A DNA stretch of 64,000 bases from Pegea sp. RAD2-039 (taxonomy: Eukaryota; Chordata; Thaliacea; Salpida; Salpidae), in the NCBI GenBank assembly GCA_034620365.1, contig JAQGEQ010000316.1:1-64000 (forward strand). Direction: 5' to 3'. The stretch's first letter is position 1; each line of letters starts with the position of its first letter. The notes under the pieces are model-generated. The model was given only the letters and a program-made list of their open reading frames with translations. It had not been told where the DNA came from and did not search any database. The position numbers were made by a program, and so were the translations under genes. Shown here piece after piece: positions 12,401-23,900 of the stretch.

Positions 12401-15400
12401 AGATTTTGGATGTCTTACCTTTTACTTCAAGTGGACTTTCAAATACATTAAGAAGTGATGCATTAAATGAAAACATTTTCATTTCTACGTAAGAAACTGA
12501 TAGATGAGCTCCGGTTGACTTTCCGTATACAGTTGCTGTGGTATCTAAAGATACTTTTGGTATTTCTTCGTATATACCATTTACTAAAGTAGTCTGCAAA
12601 GTAAAAGGCTATGTTCAACCAGCACTTCATATAAACTATACTGCTTATGTACCTCCATTACAATACTTTCTACTCCGTTTTCATGAACTGTCATTCGAAC
12701 TGTTTCACTATTTCCATCTTTAGTATATTGTCCTTCCAAATAAATTTTTTTATCTGGAGCGGCAACGGTTACTCGAGCTATTCTTCTTTCTCGTTCAAAT
12801 TCGAAGCTAGCAAGGTGGAGGCGGTTGATGGTTGAGCCTGGCGTGTCAAACTGGACTAAACCACCAAGTGAAACAGGAATTGGCTGGAAAGCAGATCAGT
12901 TAAATAATTTAAAAGTAAACATAAAATTGAAAAGAAAATGTATTCTTACGCTTTCATCCATCAAATAGTCGTACTCCATTTCAAGTGAGTAGTACTCGAG
13001 TTTTGGATCTCCGATGACTGACAGATGAACCGTGTATTCAAGCTCACCACTTCTTGGGAAAATTGACATTTCTTCAAAATTCGTCTACAAGTAGCAACAT
13101 AAAACTACTGCGACAAAAAATCACTATATTTCGTAAAATTTAACTTTACTTTTGAAACACAAATAGAATGTCCTAGAGCAAGTTCACTGCATTCTAAAGA
13201 CCTATCATCGGAAGATTGAAGATTTCCAACAGGCTCAACCTCTTCGCCGCTCACTTTGTTGAGTTTATGACTGAAATTGTTTTGAGATAAATTAATTATA
13301 ATATTGAACGCACGCAGTAAGTTACTTGAAAGTAAATAGGGTATTTTCTTTGTGTGGAGCATCAAGTCTTAAAGTTAACTTTTGACCATGTGCCATAGAA
13401 GCTCTTCCTCCTAATCTCCATGACGACATCATTGTTGATTCAGTTTCCATACCGCATCGAGTAACATGAGCATCAACAGTCATAGCACCATTAAAAACGA
13501 TCGTAGCTCTGCAAAAATAGGAAAATAAATTTTTATTGTTGGGAAGATAAAAATAAAATAAATTCCCACCGTGGACGTAGACTTGCTTTGATGGCAAGCT
13601 CAGGGCTTGTACTTAGTAGGCCTGTCAAGTCAAGATATCCGTTTCCTTCTACGTCAATACTAGCAGATCCGTTGATAGCAAAGGTAAGAGGTAGACCAGC
13701 GTATGTAGGAAAGGTTTGAGCGGTGTTAACTAACAGCATATCATTGTGATAGTTGATCGTTCTGCCCTAAATGATGTGAAAAAATTCCCAATTAGCCAAA
13801 CGAAAATAAAAAATGTATATCTCGTCTTTTCTCATTAAACTTACTTTGGCAAGGTCCATTGCAAGTGATGAAACTTGCTCATTGATCTCAGCGTAAACAT
13901 CAGGAAAGTGACTATTGCCATATTTGAGTTCATTACCAAACACTCGAACATACCATGAAGTTGAAAACTCATCTTTTTTCACCACGTTTTTAAACTATAC
14001 AAAGATTTAATTTAACAATTTTTTAAGAAGTGAACTTTGTCAAAAGTATCAATAAAATTTTACTTGATCTGATTTCTCTTTCAAGTTTGCTTCACTTGTT
14101 GATGATCTTATATTACTACGTTCTGGCTCAACGTCATCATCATCATCATCCTCAGCAACTTCTTCTTCAGTCTCCTCGGCACCAAAGATACGACCGATTC
14201 CACTATTATGAAGAAACTTCTCAGATGACATCATATCTTGAAGAAGTGATTCGAATCCTTCGACACGACCACCGATCTATCAGATCCAATCATTGCTTCA
14301 ACTGTTCACATGACTACGGACCATCTTACCTCAAGCAGATTGACAGCCTGTCCAAAAATGTCGACAGTGAAATTCAAACCAGCACTTCTGGGAACAAACG
14401 ACTTTGGTGACCACACCAAGCTTCCTTCAGCAGTGGCCCCAGCATTCAATGAGTCTGAAACCAAGTGATAATGTAATAAGAGATTTATCTTAAAAAGTTT
14501 AATTTACCCGAAAAGTAAGATAGTTCATGATAGCGGGAATATTTTCTTGGATCCAGATCATATTCTTTTGCAAAAGTAGCTTCAACAAGATAAGGTTTGA
14601 TATATCCTTTGAGAGGGTCAGTTGAAGCAATCAAGTTACGAAGATGGGATGAAACAAAACTAGCAACTGCAATAAACAAATTCAAATTGTCAAAATGTAA
14701 AAGAGTTTATCTACAAATTTTCACTTAAAATCATTTACCTTGAAGGTTTGGTTCATCATCTAACATTATTATTAAGTTTGAGACAAAGGCGTTATTAGGG
14801 CACTTCATGACCATTGAGTAAGCTGCAATTCTGATTTCTGAGTCTTCGTCACGATTAAAAACCAATGATTCCAAAGACCGCTAGAAAGAGTATCAATTTA
14901 ATGAAAATCATTTTTGGAAAACCAAAAATACAAACATCGGTTCCACAAGGCATTCGTCGGAAAGCTTGCATTGCAGTAGTTCGAGTTTCTGCATCATTTC
15001 GTTGATCAGTAGCACAAGAAGCAATTACGCTGACAACGCTTGTAATACCAGCATTACCGAGGGCTCGTAAAGATAACAAAATCTGAAATTTTTTATCAAA
15101 GATTTATCAAATGTGATCATTAGAAATATAAGGGCATCTTACATTTTGTTTCCGGCTTTCATCTGGTGTGTAACAGTTTCCTGAAAGATCTTCTTCTAAA
15201 GCATTGAGAGCCATACGTACAGCTGAATGACTTAAGCATCTCTTATCCTTAGAGCAAACTCCATAAATCATTGTTCCAGTTGTAAGTAAAGTTTGTTCTT
15301 TGAATCGTCCAGATTCAATAACATCCTATTGATAGTTGCAACAATAAAAGTCTTAAAAATAACTGAGCTTGAATAATACATACAACTAAGCCGTCAAGCA

Positions 15401-18400
15401 TTGCTGCAGTTGGGTTGGGAATCATGTTCATTCCCAGCAACCATTTTAGAGCTGTTTCATCATCGACAACATCTGATCCTTTTGCAATTAATTTGGTACC
15501 AAACGAAACACAACCTTCACTTCCACACCATTTTAGAGCGTCTTTAAACATGGATCTACAAAAAAATCCGAAAATACAATTATCAAATGAAATATGTCTC
15601 CGAAAAAGTATAACTCTTACTTTACTGTATCTTGGTACTTAGGGCAAGCACCGCTGAGTAAGTCATAAGCTTGTGATATTCTACTACCATCTAGTTGTCG
15701 TAGAAGAAATACAAATTTCACAAAATTGTTACCGACCTTTGGAGAAAATACTTGTTATGTTTTTGAGAAAGTTAGTCGAAAAAACAGAAAGTTTCTTACC
15801 AAGTTATATTCTGAACCATCCAAATTATTGCAGAGTTCATTATAAAATTGAGTCACTTCAGATAAATTGTTGCGTAAGGTAGGACTTTTGTCATCTTCAT
15901 ATGCGAGAGATGTTTGGCGAGTGGAGGTTGGAATATCTGTGTTTAAAACTATTTGGTTATTACTCAATAAATCATACACTCAAATAATTAATTTGCTTCA
16001 AATTCAATAAAGAATTTTATTCTTAAACTGATTTATTGGGCGTTTTCGCTTTTTCTATGTACATGCTTGTTGGTTCATTTCTTACAAGCTAAGTTTAAAA
16101 AGCATTTTTATTCTAACTCTGTAAAAGCCAGCAATAATGAAAATCAAACGTTAAAAAATAAAACAGACTCAATACTTCTTTTTCTATACATGAATTGCAA
16201 TTTAGTTTTAGCAATATTTAGTTATATTATAATTTTGAATAGACACAAAAGCATAGCTTACTTGTGTCTTGTTGAGGCATAGGGATTGTTTGTCTAAGAA
16301 ACAAGGTTTGACTAATTTTAGTTTTGGCTCCGTTTTCATCTGAGCTGAAAGGTCTAAAGAGGTGCTCTTCTTCACAGGTAACCTTTTTTAAAACTGATGA
16401 TGAGATATCTTGCACGCACTTTTGATTTTGAACAATGAGACGTTGTCTTGACTGAAAAAAAATGATTAATTTAATCATAAATATCACCGAAAGGTGTTAA
16501 ACTGTCTTACTGAGTCAGTGGAGTATGGACTAAAATGAGAAAACAAAAGCATTTTATCATTGTTTTGGCAAGAGTCGAAATCTTTTGTTTTAGATAAAAC
16601 TTTTCGGTTGCTTTCCGTAAATTTGACTTCATATTTAGTTTCACATGTTCCAATAACATCAGTCTAAAATAGAGTTTCATTTGTGATTTTTTAAATAAAT
16701 TCTAGAGCTACATACGTAGATAAGTAGTTTCAACAAGTTAAACAGCTAAAATAAGATAAAAGTAATACCTCAAGCACAGTACCATCCTCAAGAGTTGATA
16801 CTTGCATTGCTGATAAAATACCCCGTTTGATATTCAAGATCCACTCAGGCTCATCATTTGATGCACAAATGTTCGGAACTTTTCCATCTTGCCAGTTAAA
16901 ATGCAAGGGAAAGCGAGTTAGGTCTTCTGACCAAGAAGTTGTGTCCAGAATGGCCTGATCAGGATTAGTAACTGATGGTTCTAAAATCTGAAGTAAACAA
17001 ATATGAATTAGACATTGAACTTGAAAAAAGTAAATACATTTTGAGCAAATAAACAGTTTACTCAAAGTAAATAGTTACAGGTTTTAGATAGTATACATTT
17101 CATCATTTGGTTGGTATCACAGATTTATTTAGTCTTGTGATTAAACCAGGATTTCGGCAAACATGTTATCTTATAAATACCATCAAAATAAGTCTTATGA
17201 CTACAAAAATAATTTATAACGTTTCTAGTGCAAAGACTTACCCGCAGGACTAGATCACATGGTTCTAAAACATCAACGGCAACACTGGCCGCCAAACGAA
17301 AAGAACTTTCTTCTTGAACTCTTTCAACATCGTTAAAGAATGAACTTTGTACTTCGGTTACATATTGGTATATGTATGTTTGGCCAACTTCGTAATTGAA
17401 ACTAGTTGGAGCTTTAAAAACATAATAAAAGTCTAACTTGAGTGTAATCCTAAAATCTACATTGTTTAGTAAATAATTACAAGATTTCATTAAATACATT
17501 TTGTTATAATTATGTACAGTTTGTTAAAGTGAAAATAAATTGATAAACTCACTTTCGCATGTATTTGAACATTTTAGTTGTCCGTCAAGAGAACCTGTCA
17601 AGATCAAATTGTCAACATTTTATAATCTCAAAAAAAGTAATTAAAATTTTCTGTTTAGAAGTTATTAATTTGTAGTCAAATCGGAAATATTTAAATCTAA
17701 ATTAAAGTCGAAAGTTCAAAAATGTTTTTCTCTGAGTAATTCAGTCACATGACTTTATACGACATTCGTAATTTTTTTACTTAAGAAATTTCGATTTTTT
17801 AAAGCTTGGAAAGTTTATGCTCGATTGCTTATGCATTTATTGCTGCAAATTTACGCCAGGTAAATAGAAAAACAACAAAATTGTACGTTATGACAGACTT
17901 TGACCCCGTAATATCATGTGAGAAGAAACTCAATTTTATGACAATACTAAAAACCACGAAAAACGTTTCTCATATTCACAAAACTTGACAAAGATTAAAG
18001 TCCATAAATAAGAAAATCAAGTTGTTTGTTTCAAAAATATATTCCAGATTTGATTAAGTATTTGTAAAAGATACAGCTTGTTCATAAAGTTCTTAATTTA
18101 AGAATATATAGTCAAATATAATTATTTTATTAATAAAACAAATTTTGAAATATCACAGACATATTTTCAACGTTGCAAAATTATTGCAGTGTTTTTAATA
18201 TTCTTTAACTTTTAAGAAGAAAACGTTTGTTGTTAGTAGTACGTTAATCAAAAAGCAATATCTTAAGTAGAATAATTATATCTAAGTTTCATTTCTGTCA
18301 AAAACATTATTTAAAATCTACAAAATTAACTACTCCTACTTTACACTCATATATATACTTAAGAATGAAAACAGATTATTTAGAAATAGTTTACGATTAA

Positions 18401-18674
18401 AAGTTAATAAAAGTACAATTATTTTTAATGACATCGTAAAATAGATTATGGATGCCAAAGCAAAGTATTAATTAATAATGTTTGGATTAAGATAAAAATA
18501 CAAACAGACAAAAAGTAATTGTTTTTTGAAATAAACGTACTTTATATATATATTTAAGTACTTTTACTGATAATTATACTACTAACTTAAATAAAATCTC
18601 AAAAACTTACGGTTTTCTCCAAGAGAAACTATATTTAATAAAAGAAGGCTAATCAGTAATGCTTGAACCTTCAT
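413..18674 (-). CDS. Large lipid transfer protein (apolipophorin/apoB/discoidal-lipoprotein type), ~4808 aa
   Basis: Secreted haemolymph lipid carrier of the vitellogenin/apoB superfamily. Signal peptide MKVQALLISLLLLNIVS (residues 1-17), then vitellogenin-N/LPD_N lipid-transfer module (about 35-640), an acidic loop with six Asp (about 710), open beta-sheet domain, a very long lipid-binding region of amphipathic beta-strands, VWD (about 4305-4465; TFDGHHFDYVSNC and GLLGMFDNE...PDG) and a C-terminal VWA-like apolipophorin module (TDLVFILQ, PHTFTLNG, LPFRAGAQP). Exons from the 5' end: 18611-18674, 17553-17594, 17242-17411, 16769-16987, 16511-16663, 16262-16451, 15800-15936, 15621-15736, 15384-15555, 15143-15325, 14936-15082, 14739-14880, 14508-14666, 14330-14454, 14064-14276, 13845-13994, 13570-13766, 13326-13508, 13150-13270, 12950-13084, 12653-12883, 12419-12593, 12163-12343, 10380-12108, 2924-10314, 2685-2867, 2369-2626, 2085-2306, 1869-2024, 1506-1696, 1269-1446, 1036-1197, 837-923, 625-765, 413-535. 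All phases agree except one apparent 1-base loss near 10635. Length resembles apoB (~4560 aa) and crustacean dLp rather than insect apolipophorin (~3300). The family call is firm; the subfamily is inferred. Confidence 0.9.
2085..2626 (-). other. VWD domain-coding exons of the lipid transfer protein
   Basis: Two exons (2369-2626 and 2085-2306) encode a von Willebrand factor type D domain. The first has the canonical opening (F-TFDGHHFDYVSNCG, then HVLATDG). The second carries the GLLGMFDNEPEFDLMKPDG segment corresponding to the GLCGxxN..D...PDG end of VWD, ending EFANSWE. Cys-rich flanks follow in exons 1869-2024 and 1506-1696. Confidence 0.85.
2924..10314 (-). other. Giant 7.4 kb coding exon of the lipid transfer protein
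   Basis: An uninterrupted frame of about 2,463 codons lies between an acceptor (CAATTTAGAG, plus-strand 10315 onward) and a donor (GTAAGT, plus-strand 2918-2923). The frame continues a little upstream of the acceptor, but joining the preceding exon (ending ...TSKVG) to GYDH at 10314 gives correct phase. The translation is repetitive in style but not a tandem repeat: alternating polar/hydrophobic strands, frequent FNxSxxF-like segments, many N-glycosylation sequons, few Cys. This is what the lipid-belt beta-region of apoB-like proteins looks like. Near its C-terminal side (plus-strand about 2950-3560) it becomes more helical. Confidence 0.85.
17595..18610 (-). other. Long first intron of the lipid transfer protein gene
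   Basis: About 1 kb of very A+T-rich sequence separating the signal-peptide exon (donor CC|GTAAG) from exon 2 (SLDGQLKCSN). I see no coding exon, repeat or RNA gene in it. It is far longer than the other introns of this gene (mostly 50-100 bp), typical of a first intron that may hold regulatory sequence. Confidence 0.7.
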
Positions 18675-20988
18675 AATTGTCCACCAATGAACACTAAAAG
18701 TTTTAGTTTTGTAACAAAAGCTGCAAATGCGATCGCTTATATAGTATCTCAGTTGACCCTGAGAAAAAAGTAAGCCTCTAAGTAAACAAACTCTGCAGCT
18801 GGTAATGGTGGACTTTAACACCTTATTATTTATGATTGTGCAATCGCTCAAAAGCATTAACAATGATTACAAGTCAAAAATTATTAAAATATCAAAAAAA
18901 GTGTAAAAAAATTGTTTTTCAAAATCATTTGTTCATAGTTTTTGAAGCTTATTTATCCACAAACAAATCTTTTTAGATATTTACGTTTAAAATGTTATTC
19001 GATGAAAATCTATGATTTAGTTTATTGCTTATCTAATTGGTTGCTTATTCCTACTTATTCTTACCAACTTTTCTCTACAGTAATTTTTGATACGTGAAAA
19101 TAAATCAAGATATTATATTTTTCTTCATTAAGTTAATTACTTTCCACATTTGGGCTATTAGCCAAAAGTACATTTGTATTTTTAAATACTTTTTTGTTAT
19201 ATATGCAGAATCAAAAATTTGTGTTGCATTTTATTTAACTCCTAATAACTTTATTTGACAGTTTTACAAAACCTTCAAATTTTGGGTAATTAAAATTCTT
19301 CCTCTTATTCATATTTTTTTAATTTTTAGGCTTTATTTAACTGATGGGAATTAAAAAACCTTAATGAGGCTGTTTAAAACTAGAATACTATATAAAAATT
19401 AGTTTTAAGTTTAATGGTATCTTTTTACCAAAAGCATTGGTATGTTTTTACACAAAATAAACATACTTTATATAATCATTAATTTTAAAAAACCTTTTTA
19501 AAATGTTGAATAAAAATCTGAGTTGAATAAAATGAAATTAATTAATTTTTGTTTAAAGTCAATCTTTGAATTGAGTATTAGTCGCTACGAGTTGATTTAC
19601 ACAGAGTTAGTCGGTTGTTTTTAGATATTGAGTCCTGTAAAAATACATAATCATAGAGCAGTCATAAGAGACACAAAATAGAAAAATATTTATGCTTATT
19701 ATTCTTGAAGAACTTTGAACCTTTATAAAAAGTGTAAAGTTTAAATCAGCTTTTAGTGAGAGCAACATTTTTTTTAACCACAAAGTTTCTTTTTGCTGTG
19801 TGTTGATAACCCATCAAATCATAGTGGTTTACAAACATGACTTTCTCAAAAGACAGATTAATTTCTGCAGAAGTACGTAAAAATTACAATGCGTCATCGT
19901 TTTTAAGTTTAAAGTCTTTGTTCAAAAATTAATGTTGAAAACTTTAAGATTAGATCAAAATTGTCATCCAACATTTGATTTATAGTCAAAATATTCAAAA
20001 ATTAAAACTTTAATTTTGTTTCAAGTCTTACGAAGCATACAAATTGAAATTTAAAGACATAAATCTGGGAACATCGTTTTTCATAACAAAATTCATAACA
20101 ACTTCTGATTTTTTTAGATAAACTTTCAAATATAACTTATTCAGTTTACTAAATAAAATTCTTAGGTACTATTTTTATAATAACTCATTTTTTTATTAGC
20201 TTTTACATACAGAAATATCAAGTTTTTTTAAGTTAATTCATTTTTGATTACTTAAAAGTCAGATTATATTTCATTTTACAACTAAAAGTTTAATTGTGAT
20301 GAAATATCTCACGATAGTGAATCGATGCTACCATGTAAGTCAAACTTTAGCAAGGTGTACAAAATTACTTTACAATAAAGATGAATTTTAGAAAATGTTG
20401 TAACCTTACAGTAGCAGTAAGGCTAAAAAACACTTTTATTTATAGCTGCCTTTTGTTATCTATAATAAAAAATGAGATGAAAATATTGAAAGTTTAAAAG
20501 TACGAAGTTTACATTTGAAAAGGCAATCAGTCGCAAATAGAGTATAAGACCACACAAATATTGTTAATCTAAAGAGCAATGTTCTCTAGATTTTCTAAAC
20601 AACACTTCTATTTTTATGAAGTTTAACTGGCTGAATTTTTTCATTTGGAACTTATAACTTCATCATAAGACTATTTTTTCTAAAGAAATAACTTGTGTAG
20701 TGATCTTTGCTCGTCGATAGGATGCTTGTTAAAACCTAAATCAGGTAGTAAAACACTCAAGCAAGACTTTTGGTTTCCATGCAACACAATTTATTTGCAA
20801 CACCAATTACAAAGCTTAAGATGTAAAACAAATTACTACTAAATTAAGTACTATATCATCACTAATTATATAAATTTGAATTAAAAAGATTCATTGAGTT
20901 CTATCAACAGATAGGACAATCTCACTAAAAGCATTATATTTTTTGTTTAAAGAACTTTCGAATAAACTAAAGTATAATCTAATTTTAA
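18675..20988. other. Intergenic, nothing recognised
   Basis: About 2.3 kb of A+T-rich sequence between the start of the lipid carrier gene and the 3' end of the acid phosphatase gene. It should contain the carrier promoter (just above 18674) and the phosphatase 3' UTR (a minus-strand AATAAA lies at 20790-20795). No open frame with coding character, no tRNA and no repeat that I can support. Confidence 0.6.
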
Positions 20989-23900
20989 TTATTGATTTTT
21001 AAAATGTGTAAACAGATACCCATGCTTATGTTTGTTGGTTTCTTTTTGTACTTGATTTTCAACAGATTTTGAAGATGGTGGAGCCTTAGGATGTTTTTCT
21101 ACAACTGGAATCTCATGGACATCATCTTCTTCTTTTGTAACTTTTTGGTTTGCTGGATGATTACGAGGATATACTATAGCTGTGTGTAGAACTTTTTTCT
21201 TTGAGTTAATGAAATCAACTTTCATTTCGTCTTTTTGAATATCACAATACATAAATGCTCCTTGACGTTTATCTAAGTGGTTAGTCCAATAGTATCTGGA
21301 GTTTCTGTAAACTGCATCCATGTGCTGAAGGCGATCTTCATCTGGACTTGATGCTCCGTTGACAAAATAATGGACTCCTCCTTCACCTGGAGACTTGATA
21401 TGCTGTAAAAAAGCAATGATTAAACATTTAAGCTTTAAATTGTTCATCAAAATTTCAATAAGTTTCAATTTATAACATTATGGTGTAGCGTATTTAGCTT
21501 CTTATTCAGAATGAAAGTGAATATTTAAAATTGACCTGTAAGCTATGGTCATGACCGCTCATATAAGCAGATACTCGATATCTTTCCAATAAAGGTTGTA
21601 ATCTTTCAATTAAACATTGTGTTGAACCGTGTTTTCCTCCAGAATATACTGGATAGTGACCAGCAACAAATAAGTATTCCGCTCTTAAGAATAATTGTTT
21701 TAAAAAAAACCTTTTGATATTTTAGTTAGTATTTAGAATCTGTAAAATGTTCTGAGTTGCAGAACATACTACAAGTTCAAAAGTTCGAATTCTGAAGTTT
21801 GATTTAATCAAACCTTTTCTTTCATTGCTTAAACAACATTTAAACACTTACTCAAGCGTCACAAGATAAATAAGTAGTCACTTTAATTAATTACAATAAG
21901 ATTTAATATTTTTCAAAAAATTTACACACAATAAACATTAACTCTTTTTTGACAAATAGTTGCTTGTTATACATGATCTAACCAAAAGGTTTAGTGGTTT
22001 GTGGGCTTTAATATTCATTTCTAAGCGCCATGGCTCTTCAGAAAAAAATTTAAAGTATTTTAAATTTAAACTATTTGCAACACAACTAAAACAAGCTTTA
22101 GTCTTTCGAGGTGCTAAAAACTCATTCTATCTAGAATGGTTCCATGAAGCAACTATTGTAGAAAGTAAAAGGCCCAACAAGACCGAACAAAGTCGTTGTT
22201 TTAATGGTCGAACTATATCCTATTGATAACCTTTGCCGATAAGAATGTTTTGTGAAAGCAAGTAGACTCATAAAAGTATTTAATCTGTTAATAACTAATA
22301 TTATATTTCAAATAATTTGTATAGCTTTATAAAATCATAAGTCAAAATAGTTATTTACTTAGATGAGTGTAGCTTATTTTCAATCCATTTCCAAGTTTTT
22401 TCAGCTTCTTTTGTATCATCAGGTCCAATTGGAGTTACAAGTCCATTATTTGGAAGTCGTCCACATAACTGAACTGTATCAATCATTATTATATCAACTG
22501 AAATATTGTTGTATGTTGATAACTTTGCTGATAACATGTAGTTTAATCGGTAAAAATTCCACCTCCTATAATTAAACAAACATTTAATAAAATTAATCTA
22601 AAAACGGTTTAAGTCGAATTTCCTAATTTCTAAACTGAATAAAAATAAAAGTCGTACAGTAGAAATACAAGTATATCAATTTGCAAAATTACAAAAAAGT
22701 ATCTTCAATAGTCTTTCAGTATAAAGTAGTTTGGATTACATTCACGAAAAATTAAGAAAATAAAGACTTGAGAAGATAATGACTACTGTGTCTTAAATCA
22801 AAGATAAAGATTGAATTTGGCGAGGTAAAATATCTCTCTGTTTAATATAATTGATAAAAACCACTCAAGAAAGATTGAAATGACTATTATACAAATTTAA
22901 TGTCTGTTTTTAAGTTATTTGATTGGTTAACAATAAATTATAGTCATCACTAATAAAAAAATTCAATTTTTTTTATATGCACAGATGTATTTTAAGTTAA
23001 ATAAAAAATATAAATCAAAATAAAATCGATTGCTTTTTAGTTTAATATTTTTTTAGTTTTTAGATTTAATATTTTTTATTAAATATAGGCGTTTACGCTT
23101 AAGACTATGAGATTATAATTTTAATTAATAAAGTATTTTAAGAAAAAAACAATTTAACAATTTAAAGAAAGTGGTAGTAGTAGTTCATGCATAATTACGA
23201 GTACAAAACAGTTAATAAAAGTAACATAGTAATAATCAAAATACTTTGAAATTTTACTGTATGATAACTCAGCGCTTATATTTCCTTTGTAATCATCATT
23301 GCCAGCTATTATATACCAAGGAATTTGTAAACCTCTGCCGGCAAATGCATCTTCAAATGTATCCTGATAATGTAGATTCATTGTAAATAGTTTTAATAAA
23401 CAAAATTAATATAAACTAAAATATAAAACTTCGGTTACCAATTGATTTCTAAAGTTGCTATCAACTAAATTCATACTAATTATTTTGTTTGTTTGTTTTT
23501 CTGACTAGTCTAAATTTGGTCAAAAATGCAGTTCAACTTTTTTGTAGACTTTTATATTTTAGTATTATCCAGCAAAATGTTGTGAAACTTACAAAACTTC
23601 TAAGTTTTATTTATAAATTTTGAATTTCTACTTTAAGCATAAAAGTTAATTCATTACTAGTTTTTATTATCATAGTTTTCTTTAAAAAAGCCTTTAGTGG
23701 AAATGCTTTACTCTAATCATTTACATTTTAACGTTTGATTTTATCGAAAAAACTTCTCAAGCTACAAGTTTAAAATTTTGAAGAAAATAGCAATTTTTTG
23801 TTAAATTAAAGCAAACAGAGAATAATGACTGATATAAATAATTCGATTTTTTAGTCTACTTCTGCCAAGAATGGTCATACTGTAATTCAGGACAGAAATT

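Noticed and set aside
14130-14150. CAT/GAT trinucleotide run as a microsatellite
   Set aside because: It is the Asp-coding run of the acidic loop in the lipid carrier (in frame, within exon 14064-14276).
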